From: Albugo candida
Lineage: Eukaryota > Oomycota > Peronosporomycetes > Albuginales
Assembly: GCA_040437565.1 (NCBI GenBank)
Contig: JBDOQK010000013.1
Coordinates: 310,001-374,000, forward strand
Length of the DNA: 64,000 nt
Reading direction: 5' to 3'
In this document: in pieces, positions 34,333 to 45,983 of the stretch
Position numbering within the stretch: the first letter of the stretch is position 1
How the letters are laid out: every line of letters starts with the position of its first letter
Position numbers and translations under genes: made by a program
The notes under the pieces: model-generated
Told to the model about the DNA's origin: nothing
What the model saw: the letters and a program-made list of their open reading frames with translations, nothing else
Databases searched by the model: none

Positions 34333-35961
34333 CTATTCATCTTCGTCGGACTGAATAAACTTGGAATACGATGTATTTTGGCATTCTCCATTTGTATCGA
34401 AAACCGCTTTGTAAAACGATCCATCAGCTCCAACCACTGCGTTGATAAACGTTGTGAGATACAGGCTATACAGCAGACGCTTTTGACATACCTATGATCG
34501 TGTTTTTCTCCGTTCCAAACGTACATATAGTTCGCGTTTCAGGAACACGAAACTGAGCAAAACTCCATTCTGAGCTAAAGTACTTTGGCAGGAAACCACG
34601 CATAAACGAAAAGCTATACAAACAAGTCAAGCAGCGACATGGACGATATGAAGAGCGCGGTAGACCTGGATTTTGAATTTTCTGTGCCTTCTTCTTCACT
34701 AATTCGCGCAATGCTGTTCGAGTACCGTTGTCCGCCCGATAAGCTTGGAGAGCTGGGAGAGCTCGTATCGCCTGAAAGGATTGAGGTTCCGGCTGTGGCT
34801 TCACTAAGAGCGAAGATATGAACTGTTCCCTTGTCACTGGAGCACGCGAGCATTTGACAATTTGGACTGAAGCAAATGCTGTAGATTTCTGCTCGATCTG
34901 CGCCACGTCTACACATCAAGGAAGCTCATGAAATGCTTCGAGTATTCGAGTCAATATTGTACCTAAGTTCCTGCAGTATTTGTCCATTTTGTGTATCGAA
35001 TACCCGAATTAAGGTTCCTTTATCCGAAGCCGTTGCAAGACGTGTTCCATCCGAATTGAGGCAAATCTAATGACTCTTATAGTTCGCCTGTATGAAATTC
35101 AGCCACACTATTTACCTGAGATAAATCGGCTTCATGAGCGGTGATCAGAGTCGTCTTTCTGGCATCATACAATTCAATCCGAACCGTGCCACGACTCACA
35201 CCGGGACATGCCAGGACCGTGTTTGATGGACTCGGGCACAACGAGCAGAGACCTCTGGGATTAACAATCGTCTCGATATGATCCACCAGCTTCAGATCGG
35301 CTGTAATAAATGTCAGATAGCACGAGTGGGGAAAGGTTATGACTCGTACCGAAATTGTAAACGTAAATTTTGTTCTGCAAAACCACAACGATACTAAGTA
35401 CCAAAGGTTCTTAGTCGAATAACAATATTTTTCTATTGCAATATACCGATCGCGTCGTAATTTAACTGCTTTTACTTCACTTCGAAAACTTAATTCTCCA
35501 ATATTGCAATTCTGATGATCATCCCATATCATAACCTGAAATTCGACGTATTGAGTTTTTCCAATTCCGTGTTTTTTAAACGGGAGAATTTAACCTTGTT
35601 TGGTGGAAATCTTGGATTTCGACCGCCCCCTACGATTGTTAAGATGTTACATCGAAAAAGCATTTCCACAATCCCAATTCCGCCATTGGTGAATTCTAAG
35701 GCACCATAAGACGTTAAAGTGAACAAAATTTTAGTGCACGAAACGCAGTAAAACCTCGATGGAATGTCTCCTTGAACGGATCGCAATTATATATTTTGAA
35801 GCCAGTATCGGTTCCGCACGCAAAGCATCCTTTCAAGAACACACATTATAATACAGGTCGTAACGCAATTTGCAGCGTATAATGTTGATACCACTATCTT
35901 GATTGAATCCAACAAATAACAGCTCATTTTGCTGTTCGCGACTCAAATTCATCGATGACAT
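34333..35961 (-). CDS. PROPPIN of the WIPI3/WDR45B type, 10 exons
   Basis: Exons are 35961-35892, 35829-35755, 35695-35595, 35535-35447, 35393-35350, 35300-35116, 35066-34963, 34908-34666, 34613-34492 and 34436-34333. They total 378 aa in one frame. Order and wording follow WDR45[107 protein letters not shown], the phosphoinositide motif [14 protein letters not shown], and [16 protein letters not shown]. The LRRG motif (two basic residues binding PI3P and PI(3,5)P2) is intact. PROPPINs act in autophagosome formation. A Ser-rich 40-residue insertion sits in the loop after VHIFAL, the usual blade-6 membrane-binding loop. The gene converges with the PH-domain gene. Confidence 0.94.
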
Positions 35962-36093
35962 GACCTCCTTTTCCAGACGTTCGAAATTAGCAAAGAACAA
36001 TCGTATTTACACATATAAACGTAGTAATACTTTTTATTCCGTTCTGATTACTAACATTCAAATTCAATAATAAGTTGACCTTAATACTGACCT

Positions 36094-37967
36094 CTACATT
36101 CCACGGCAGCGATCTATACACTCATTCTGTTCCTGCAGCGCCATTGTAGCGCCTAGCGCTGCCGTCTGTGCGGTACAGTCATCATCCATAGAAAACGCAC
36201 GACTTCTGCATTGTTTCGTAGCGCACAATGTCGTCGAATCAGAATTCTCTATAACCGTTGCTGGCTTACATGCACCAAATTGTCCTTGACAATATAAGAC
36301 AAATGTCAAAAGTAATGTTAGCCAAGCCAAAACAAACAGTACGATCATATCCGCATGATAGCTCCCTGTGACATCTCTAACATAACCAATAACCAGATTG
36401 CCTAACGCTGCCCCGATTGCATCTGTGATCTCAACAATACCGAAAGCCACACCAAGACGGCACGTAGAAACGGTAATTGGGATAGCCGCCATTAAGATCG
36501 TAGGCGTGAACGATAGGCAGATCGACATGATTACCATTGATACAATAGGCGAAATATCTGTAAACAGCAGTAAGCCATACGATAAAATGGCCAGCGCACA
36601 TGCCAAAAAAATCCACGCAATACGTTGTCCATCCTGATCGATGAGGTATCCGATTAACGGTGCAAACATCACCATAGAATGAGATAAACTGCTTATGAAA
36701 CCTGACTTGACGATCGAGTAGTGATACCGCTGATATAAAAATGAGCTTGAGACATTTTGGAATAGATGGAAGACATTGATGAACAGAACATGAAGAATCA
36801 CGAGTGTCCAGAAAACAGATGGTAAGGATGGAAATCGACCAAATTTGAGTTCAGGATTGATGATATAGGGGACGCGTTGAGAACGCCCGTGGCGATACCC
36901 GCGACCACGGCATCCAAATCGATGGGCAGATCCTCTCGTATACGCTCGTAAACGAGTTTCTGTGCCGTATGGGAGGTCAGGCTCCTGTTCACCACGCAAA
37001 TTTTGCTCTTTATAACCTCCATCCTTTTCAGTAAAAGTTGAAGGAAGCGTGTCTCCTGTCCACTGCTGATACTTTTGACGTTCTTGTCGCACTAGATTTT
37101 GCACCCAAAGAGACTGAGAATCAAGCGGGAGATCTTTTTGTGCAAAGCACTTAATCATGTATCGAACTTGCTTTGTATATCCGTATACAATCATATCGAC
37201 AAATACTGATACTAGACATACCCCAAATCCATACCAGAGAGCCTGCACATAACCTTCGAAATATATGGCAATGGGAGCTACAGTCGCTTTCGAAAGCATC
37301 TTTGAGAGATTTGTGATGGCCACACCAACCCCCATCGCAAATGTCAACTCCTCCCCTCTGAACCACGATGCAATCAACACGCGAGTTCCGACGACAACGC
37401 TTCCCTCCCCAATTCCGAACAAAATTCGTCCAACAATTGCCATCCAAATTTTCTTGAACTGCATACCGAGAGCAAATATTACTTGTCCGATGCATGTCCA
37501 AAGAAGGAATAGACGAACTTTATCCGGGCCGTGTTTATCGAGAAAGCGCCCTCCGATGAAGGGTAAGAACATATTGGGAATTGATACTGCTGATATTAGT
37601 GCACCGTACATGGTCGAAGTCAAGGGATAAGACGAGTCATCCAGCATAAATTGTTCCAGGGAAGACATCCCATTCTATTCCAGACACAATATTAAATGTC
37701 ACGAGACTTTTGGAGGTATACCAAGCGTACCTTCACAAAGTGACCACCGAAAGGTATGAGACTGATTAGAACAAGCAGGAAAAATCGGTAGGATGGCGAA
37801 GTGATCCGCCAAAACTGCCACTTGGAAGCAGGTGGGAAGGAAGTAGAGGTAGGGGTCGACTCGGAATTTGGACAAATGTGTATGCATTCATACGAGTGAT
37901 GTGCTGGAGATGTGTACACGTTGTCTGGATTGCATTCGAATAGTGGTGTGCGTTCATGATCCTCCAT
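36094..37967 (-). CDS. MFS transporter, MFSD1-like, 2 exons
   Basis: Exons are 37967-37731 and 37674-36094, giving 605 aa. The first exon encodes an 80-residue cytoplasmic N-terminus and the first membrane helix (FFLLVLISLIPFGGHFV). About eleven more hydrophobic helices follow, in two groups split by a charged loop of about 90 residues (KQVRYMIKCFAQKD to GRFPSLPS). Motif A of the superfamily is seen as GGRFLDKHGPDKVR, and a second-half version as GYLIDQDGQRIA. The segment GRILFGIGEGSVVVGTRVLIASWFRGEELTFAMG resembles MFSD1, a lysosomal dipeptide exporter. The substrate is unknown here, and a nitrate/sugar-type MFS is an alternative. Confidence 0.82.
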
Positions 37968-40855
37968 AACAAGATACTAGTCTGCTGACGCATGAGACGT
38001 CGGCACATCGATGCGCTTTTATGTTACATAGGAGAAGAGGCGTTGAAAAAGATTATGAAATGTGAGAGTGTAATAAGTGTATATCCACATTAGAATCATA
38101 ATATATATAGAGGAGTGCAGTGTCCTTATATGTGATTCTGCAAGGTATCGGTATAGCGAATCGGCACCGTTCCATTGGCTTAATGCCGCGTGGAAGCTAC
38201 CAGTAGTGCACTCTGGGTCAGAACGTTGAGACCCGTCAATTATTTTCATTGTCGTTTTTGGGAGTATCAATCACAGCGAGTGATGCTGTACAGGTTGTGC
38301 ACAAGGAGTCAGAAAGAGCTCTTGTTCACACGAAGAATGAGCTACCCAACCAACGTATGAACAGATACAAACTTCCACATGCAAGTAATCATTAGAGTCA
38401 CGCCGCAAAAATTAAAGCTCCATTGCTTCATCTACGTATTTTGATATCGATATCAAGCCATCAAAATTCGATTCATCTAAACATCTAACGACACAAGTCA
38501 CTGGTTCATTCTATTTGCATATGAATGGGAGAACGCACATTTCATGTTGAGACGAAGCGTGGGTCCTTATTAGAATTAAAGGGTGAGAGACACAGGGCTT
38601 CTCTTCTCTTTATTACGTCCATGTTTTCTCCTTTGGTGACTTCAAATCAATGGGTTACGCAATGTCCTTATATTTTCGACTGCTATCCATTTCCAATAAC
38701 CTTCGAGGATCCAATATCGCTACTTCTGATTATCACATATACGGATATCCTTGCATGCTGGAGTATTGTATCGCTTGAGTTTGACGTAAAACGTAAATTG
38801 TTGAGAGTAAAAGTCGATAACAGTATTGAGAGAAGCCGTCATCGAAGGGAGTGAATAAGGTACGAGAGGTTCCATAATGTAGTTGATAGACTTTGCAAAT
38901 GATCGAAATACATGACGTGTACTGAGTCAGCTTTGCATTTGCTTTTTCCGAAGACAGTTCCATGATTTTCTTATTTACATTCGAGCAACCTGGAATTTGT
39001 ACCACAAGACAAGCGAAGAATTAGAATTATGGAGCATGATACTGATTCGAGTCGACTTGCTACCAGGCAACCTACTGACGTGTTAACGTTCATAGAACAT
39101 GAGGAACATATATCATAAGCCTAAACCGGAAAGCGGATGTTTAGATGTCAGCTTTTCATCGTAAATTCCATCGTTTAGACCTTCACGAGGTAACGTTTTC
39201 GTATAGGTACACTTTTAAACGTATCTAATAATTAGGAGATATGCTACCTAAAAAATACAAATTATAATGCGCATTCCAGGAGCTCTACAAGTGGAAATTA
39301 CTACACCCTCATCCCCATCCGGCGATCGGTATATAACTCACGCGCTTTTATGGAGCTTTCCCGCCGCGTTTCTATTTGTCGACAACTTCATCTTGGCCAC
39401 TGAGATAATTGCGGCATGTTAGCACAGTCGTCGTAGATTGATATTACCGGTAAAAATAAATTTAGCTTTCAGGGCGATCAGCATTGCAAGTGTACCACGA
39501 TGCGTGGCACAATTTAGTATAACTTGATAGAAATCAGTCTTCTTTAATCTTGTTATGGAGACAGCTCATTAAAAATTGTACCCGGGGTGATGCTTTCTTT
39601 CTGAGCTTCACATCCTCTTCTGTCTGTAGAAGGCCACGTGTTTTGTCAACATATCAAAGCCCCGAACGTGTGGCACGATTAATTGAATGGCTTGAAAAAA
39701 ATCCTGCAATGTTTGCTACGTCGTAGAACGCGATTATAGCTGCCACGGAATCATTCGATTATAAGCTGAATGCAGGTAGACATCGACTATGCACACGACG
39801 AGCGCGAATTTCAAAAGTATACTTTCGCATAGCTATTTGACGATTAGATTCATTGGTCGCCACTATACACGTGATGCATCTAGCAAGCGCAGTCGGGGTA
39901 ATGAGTTTTCTTTATATTGCAACAAACGAAAATCGAACCTAGTATTTAAATTTAGATATACGATCATTCGATGGAAATACTTTTCACAAAAAAAATTGAA
40001 TTAATTTGACGTATATATGGAATTTAGGAGTCATTCATCGTGCATCGTTTAGTCATATCTTATCAAACAATCACACAGCAAAGTAGTAATCCTTTGGACA
40101 TTTAGTCACGTATACGGAGCTAGGCACTTTAAAACGTTTAAAGACCAAGCAATGGGTGCGTTCCAAGTGATGGACTGAATCGCCTACTTTGTACTTCGCT
40201 TAGATACGAATTCCCCCACTGACTCGTTTTGCCCTACTTTTGCGTCAAAGGCAGTGAGCAGGAGGAAGGTAGGGTTGTAGGGTGCTCGTATAAGTAAACC
40301 CCAAGTGATTGCAGAATCTATATACTGCTTTTCAAGACGACTAGAAATTGCTGTCCAAGAAAGAGGTTACAAGTCGATTTTGTTTCACTAACGTCTTTTC
40401 TTTTTTTCTACTTTTATCAAAAATTCGAACGCATTGTTTGTATTAGCTCGCCCAAAAAATCGTAAAATCAGACTCCCCTACTCCTGGCAAGAAAATTACT
40501 TTTGTTCCATCCAATAAAATTGCTGCGATGTGTATTGAGCGTGTTTTTTTTCGAACCTCGCCCGGTGGACGACCAGTGGGTCATTTCGTTATATTTAACC
40601 ATCGTATCGCAGCAGGATAAATAGAGAAAATATTTCTTGAAAAAAAGAAAAAAGGTTTTATTCCCGTTCGAACCTCTCGCATCAGCATCGACCAAATCAT
40701 CTTTTTCCTTCGTTTTAAGTTTGTTATCATTGAACAAAATCCAGTCAATTTGCCATAGAACAACCATTTGGTCCGCAAATCAACCTACAATTTTCGAATT
40801 TTATTTTGCACGTGCACCCGCAAACTTACTTGAGATCACGTAAAGGTTGCCAAAA
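37968..40855. other. Gene-poor stretch of about 2.9 kb
   Basis: No frame above chance that I can tie to a family or to splice sites. Open frames at 38525-38854 plus and 38733-39005 minus have no domain. The right end (about 40450-40855), with T-rich and A-rich runs, is probably promoter and 5' leader of the heat-shock factor gene. No tRNA, tandem repeat or terminal inverted repeat was noticed. Confidence 0.55.
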
Positions 40856-42916
40856 ATGGCAAGCTCAGCGGTATACACGGAACGGTTCTCAGAATCTATT
40901 CTCGAAAGCGTTCGCAAACCGCCAGACTCTGGTAGTGCCGGTACTAGCGACATGATTGAGGAGCCCATCAAAGCGCAACGTGGCAAACGTCAGCGCCACC
41001 ACAAAAACACGTCATCGACCATACCATACTCCTGCAAGTCGTCCGTACCCGCACTTGACTCTTCAATGGGCATGAACACCAACTTGCTGAATTGTATCGG
41101 CTCTGGTAATGATTCGTTCACGATATTTAAGAACGTGGATTCGCTTTGTAAATACAATTCGGTGACATCTTGCACGCAAACATCAACTTCATCAATAACG
41201 TCATCAAGCTCCGAGCTCGGTGATCGCTCTATCAACGTAGAACCTCATCGTTCGGGACCTTTACAGCCGGATGCCATTCAATTACGCAAATTGGAAGAAG
41301 AGAATAAGTTCTTTCATGAAAGTACGCGAGCAAAGCGAGCAAAACCGGACGCTCCTAAATTTTTATTACTGCTTTACGAAATATTACAGGCTGAAAACGA
41401 AAACGTCATCAAATGGGCCGGAGACGGTCTCTCTCTACAGATTTTAGACCCGGCCACAGTCACAGAGAAAATCTTACCAAAATATTTCAATCATACCAAT
41501 TTTCACAGCTTTCAACGTCAACTGAATTATTTCGGATTTCGAAAATGGACCAAGTCAAAAACTGATATTTGCACATTTAGCCATCCTCATTTCCGTCAAA
41601 ATCAGCCCGAGCTACTTCAGCTAATCAAGCGTAAAAAAGCACCCAGGCGATCTGGCGCACCTGCACCGCTCATGAAGGACATGGAGGTAGCCTTGGATCG
41701 GCCCACGTGCTCTAGTTTCCCCAATGGAATGAATTATCCGTTCTTCATGGCCGATTCAAAGTCCGGGCCGCTTCATGTCCAAGAGACCACGGGAAAAGCA
41801 GATTACGAGCTGAATGGTCACAACAGACCGCGTGGCTCCGTATCGATGGGATCGATGATCCCCACAGGCTCCCGAAGATTGCTTCCAATTTCGCCTTCAG
41901 GAAAACGAAAACTCGCTTCTCATGAGACGAATGATCTGATTGCTCCATTCCACGCAAAGATGAAAAGACCCTTATCCACAGGCCATACGTTACCATCTCT
42001 TCACACCGGCAGTCCGTCTCGTTCTTCGGAGCGCCGAGGAGATCAATTGCATCGAGACACAAATTCCATGCCAAAAGAGGTCAATAATGTGATTTCACCA
42101 TTAGCTGCCACAGGTTTACAAAAAAAAGCAAAAAAGAAAAAAGATAACTCACCTGAAATCACTCCGCAGGTCAGATTCGGAGATCGAAACAGTAGCACAT
42201 CGATCGGATTTTATCCCCCGCCCGTCGGGTCTTTTGATGGATTCATGAATGGGGAGAGACTAAGTGGATCGACAATTCCAATGTATCAAAGTAACAACGC
42301 TCTTCCAACGCTCGATATCGTCCGAAAGCGTATCATGCATCGCCAAAATCACGATCACAATGGTCCTACATTCGGATCCAATAGAAACGAAAATGCTTCG
42401 TCCAGCACATCTGATACTACCGATGCACCGTACGACACATTGACAGCCATAAACAATAGCAAAAACGCATTTACCACATCAAGCGTGGAGGATCAAAGAC
42501 AATACACCGACAATAATGATCCCGTCGATTTGCTATTACGAATCAAAAAATGTCACAGTGGTCTCTCTCCCGCTACATCGGGTCCAGGAAACGTCAATGA
42601 GTCAGTTCGATCACCATCAGCTGATAGCTCGCAGATCCGTTCCCAACAAAAAGACGACTCGAATCCGGATTTCACACAATTGCACAATTTTTTACTTCGA
42701 CAAAATATATACACAAATCGTCTTGAAGCGCAATTAAAGCTTGCTTTGGAAGAGAACGAATCTTTGCGCAAAGTATTGGATACCAAAGTGCGCGAAATGG
42801 ACGGGATGCACCAAGAGCATCGATTGATGCAAAAGGAGAATTCGGTTCTCCTCGAAGCCAAAAACAAACTTTTTGAAATTAATCGCGATTTATTGAGCAA
42901 ATTATTTCCTCAGTAA
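40856..42916 (+). CDS. Heat shock transcription factor
   Basis: A single exon encodes 686 aa from the ATG at 40856. The HSF DNA-binding domain lies at about residues 166-262: APKFLLLLYEIL, the recognition helix segment NFHSFQRQLNYFGFRKW, and a basic end KRKK. It is unusual in lying behind a 165-residue Ser/Thr-rich N-terminal extension; animal and yeast HSFs vary, but many plant ones begin with the domain. A lysine run QKKAKKKKDN at about residue 420 is a likely nuclear signal. The C-terminal 60 residues (RLEAQLKLALEENESLRKVL...NKLFEINRDLLSKL) form a leucine-rich coiled coil, the probable trimerisation element, placed far from the DNA-binding domain rather than next to it. Confidence 0.92.
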   Translation: MASSAVYTERFSESILESVRKPPDSGSAGTSDMIEEPIKAQRGKRQRHHKNTSSTIPYSCKSSVPALDSSMGMNTNLLNCIGSGNDSFTIFKNVDSLCKYNSVTSCTQTSTSSITSSSSELGDRSINVEPHRSGPLQPDAIQLRKLEEENKFFHESTRAKRAKPDAPKFLLLLYEILQAENENVIKWAGDGLSLQILDPATVTEKILPKYFNHTNFHSFQRQLNYFGFRKWTKSKTDICTFSHPHFRQNQPELLQLIKRKKAPRRSGAPAPLMKDMEVALDRPTCSSFPNGMNYPFFMADSKSGPLHVQETTGKADYELNGHNRPRGSVSMGSMIPTGSRRLLPISPSGKRKLASHETNDLIAPFHAKMKRPLSTGHTLPSLHTGSPSRSSERRGDQLHRDTNSMPKEVNNVISPLAATGLQKKAKKKKDNSPEITPQVRFGDRNSSTSIGFYPPPVGSFDGFMNGERLSGSTIPMYQSNNALPTLDIVRKRIMHRQNHDHNGPTFGSNRNENASSSTSDTTDAPYDTLTAINNSKNAFTTSSVEDQRQYTDNNDPVDLLLRIKKCHSGLSPATSGPGNVNESVRSPSADSSQIRSQQKDDSNPDFTQLHNFLLRQNIYTNRLEAQLKLALEENESLRKVLDTKVREMDGMHQEHRLMQKENSVLLEAKNKLFEINRDLLSKLFPQ

Positions 42917-43134
42917 ACACGGTATCGATTTGGCTGGAGATTGAACGTATAAGCTGATGTTTTTTCAGATAACGACAATAGAGATTCTTGTTTTATTTTC
43001 TCGCCTCTTTGCCGTGCTTTCAGTCACGCAGCCGCGTCGTAACGGTTCTGACCGCAGCCGAACAGTCAATCGGCGACGTGGCGGTAGTATTTTGATCGCT
43101 GTAAATCAGACGAAAATCAACGGGTGCTACCGTT

Positions 43135-45834
43135 ATGAAAGGCGCTACTCAGCGAGTCATTCCAGTTGCTTCTACAATCGAATCCTCTCTCAATACCGAC
43201 GAAGCATCGCCAGAAACAGACTTACAGGATCAAGTTCATACATTTTTGGTCGAGTCCGGGCCAAAGACAAAGCAGCTGCCGCCATTGACACAAGAGGCTC
43301 CAGCGCGTACAGAATTCACGCCTATTGTTATCAAGCCGAGAGCCACACCTTTGGCGCACGGAAAGAACGGTCGAGCCTTTTCATTTCGTCGTGCGCTTTC
43401 ATCGCGACGGTATTCCGAGTCCGCGTCGGACATTCGTATACAATATCTCCGGAGTGCTCGAAGGCCTCCACCTATTACTCAAAAACATAGCATTTTTGAT
43501 CGATTTGCGTATCGCGTGGATTTGATTATTACAAGTCGACGAGGTCAGACGATCTCGCTGACTGCAGTTGGACTCGTATTGATTGTGCTTGGAGGATTGA
43601 TTTTGGCTGTCGTGCAGCCTCGAGAAGAGGTCTACGAGACCTTATGGCAATCGTGGACATTCCTTGCGGATTCTGGATCACATACGAATTTGACTCGAGA
43701 GGTGATGATATCACGACTTGAATGTGAGGTGTATGCTGATTTCTGCGCTCTGTAGAGAGTTCGAGTTATAGGAGCGATCACTACAATCATTGGAATTCTT
43801 TATTTCTCAGTGATCATGGGTTTTGTTGTCGATGGAATTCGCGATAAAATGGATTCGTTAAAAAAAGGAAAAAGCAGAGTCGCGGAAGACGGGCATACGG
43901 TGAGATTCGCTCAAGGTCGAATTTGCTGAATCCATTCTGACTCGATGCATCACTAGCTGATGCTCGGATGGACCGATAAATCGGTCTCCTTTATCCGTCA
44001 GATTTGTCTTGCAAATGAAAGCGAACGCGGAGGCACAATTGTTGTTTTAGCAGAATTGGAGAAAGAAGACTTGGAAGCTGAGCTTTCATCCCATCTGAAA
44101 AGCGAAGATTTGAAAGGAACCAAAGTCATTTTTCGAACAGGGACATCTTTGCTATCGGTAGACCTGGTGAAAGTAGCAGCTCATCGGGCTAAAAGTATTG
44201 TGATCATGGCACAAACCTCAGGAGAGGCCGATCGATCCGATGCAAGTGTGCTCCGAACCGTATTGAGTCTGAAGACGCTTCCGCAACTGAGTGGACACAT
44301 TGTCGCAGAGCTTCGAGATATTGATAATGAGCCTTTAGTCAAACTGGTTGGCAGTAATCAGGTGGAGATTCTTGTTTCGCACGACGTGATCGGTCGTTTA
44401 GTGCTTATGTCAGCCCGATCTCCAGGTCTTGCTGGAGTGTTTACAAGCTTGCTCGGATTTGATGGATGTGAGTTTTATGTCAAACATTGGCCAGAATGCG
44501 TCGGTGTTCGATTTGGTGACCTCGTTGAGCGGTTTCCTGATGCCACACCACTTGGAATCAAGAACGCACAAGGGCAGGTCTTTCTCCATCCCGGTTTTGA
44601 CGTTATTGTGGAAGAATTTGATCAGATTATCGTGCTGGCTGAGGATGATGATACCTATCAGCCCTGTGATCCACTTCCCATTGATATTGGCCAACTTCCT
44701 CATTCAGAGCCAAAAGCTCAAATCAATGAGAAAATCTTAATGTGCGGTTGGCGACGAGATATTCGCGACATGATTCAACTCTTGGATTCTCTCGTTTCTC
44801 CGAGGACAGAGCTTCATATGCTTTGTGAGGAGCCAATTCACCTGAGAAGTCAGCTGTTGCAGGATGGTGGACTAAAAGTGAAGGATCTTCGGAATCTCCA
44901 ACTTTTTCATCATTTTGGAAACACTGCAGTACGTCGGCACTTGGAAAATGTGCCTTTGGATATGTTCACTTCTATGATGATTTTGGCCGATCAATCGCGA
45001 GAAACAGATATTATGCATTCAGATAGCCATTCCCTGGCCTCACTTCTCTTAATACGCGATCTTCAAAATCGCTTGTTTGAAAAAAAATACTCCAATTCAC
45101 AGCAATTGATTCCCAAACACAAACGACCTCGTGTAGCCTGCAAGTGTATCAGCGAAATTCTTGATCCTCGCACGCAAAAAACCATTTCTACAAGCTCGAC
45201 GATCCTCGAATTGTCCGAATTTATTCAATCGAATGAGCTGGTGAGCTGCATTCTCGCTATGATCTCAGAGAGTCGAGATGTTCGAATAATTTTGGACGAG
45301 CTTTTAGGCCCTCAAGGTGCGTTTTTTGAAATTGAGCCATCTTCACGCTACTGTTTACAACACGAAGAAGTAACATTTTGGCAGCTCGCCAAGCGCGCAA
45401 TGCTGTTGGGTGAGATTTTATGCGGCTATCAGTATCATTCAGCAAAAGAAGAAACTATTTTGAATCCAAAGGAGAAAATGATACCGCGCACGTGGGAAGA
45501 AATCGATTTGATTGTAATGCGAAATACAAAGAAGGAGGATGCAGAGCGTAGTATTCCATATGTGAGCGCAGAAGAGGTAGACAGACAGCGACAAAGTGAG
45601 GTTATGCGTTCGAGTGTGAGAAAAACGGAGGAAACTGAAAATGCAAAGCTTTGCGATCGCATCAAGCACGTTATTAAGGTGTACACAGATATACGGAAAA
45701 AAGAAGGTTCTTTTCGTGGTAATAAGAGTGGTGCGCAGAGAGAAGAAGCGATACAAACGCTTGTAGATGTGGTGAAAATCTTGGTTGACGTCGTCATGCA
45801 GCGAGATCGCTCAGAATTTCCAGATCAAGCGTAG
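43135..45834 (+). CDS. CASTOR/POLLUX-type ion channel with RCK domains, 3 exons
   Basis: Exons are 43135-43701, 43756-43899 and 43957-45834 (862 aa). After a 145-residue Ser/Arg/Pro-rich cytoplasmic segment comes one membrane helix (ISLTAVGLVLIVLGGLILAVV), a pore loop (ETLWQSWTFLADSGSH), and a second helix (VIGAITTIIGILYFSVIMGFVVDGI). The soluble part starts GHTLMLGWTDKSVSFIRQICLANESE, close to the RCK start in CASTOR and POLLUX/DMI1, and a second RCK-like unit begins near KILMCGWRRDIRDMI. The filter reads ADSGSH where plant POLLUX has ADSGNH. In plants these are calcium-gated channels of the nuclear envelope in symbiosis; the protist role is unknown. Only two clear membrane helices are seen. 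Confidence 0.88.
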
Positions 45835-45983
45835 ATATCCTGATTTAACGTGTCACATCAGAAGATTCTACATCAGTGATATTCACCGTCAAGTATCCTA
45901 TTCGATTTCGATCGAAAGCGTTTCTAGAAGCGCTGAGATTTTGCCGCCAAATTCCATAGATAGAGCATTTCAACTGGGAAAAA

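Noticed and set aside
38525-38854. A 109-codon open frame as a gene
   Set aside because: No domain, no signal peptide, no splice-site continuation and overlapping open frames on the other strand.
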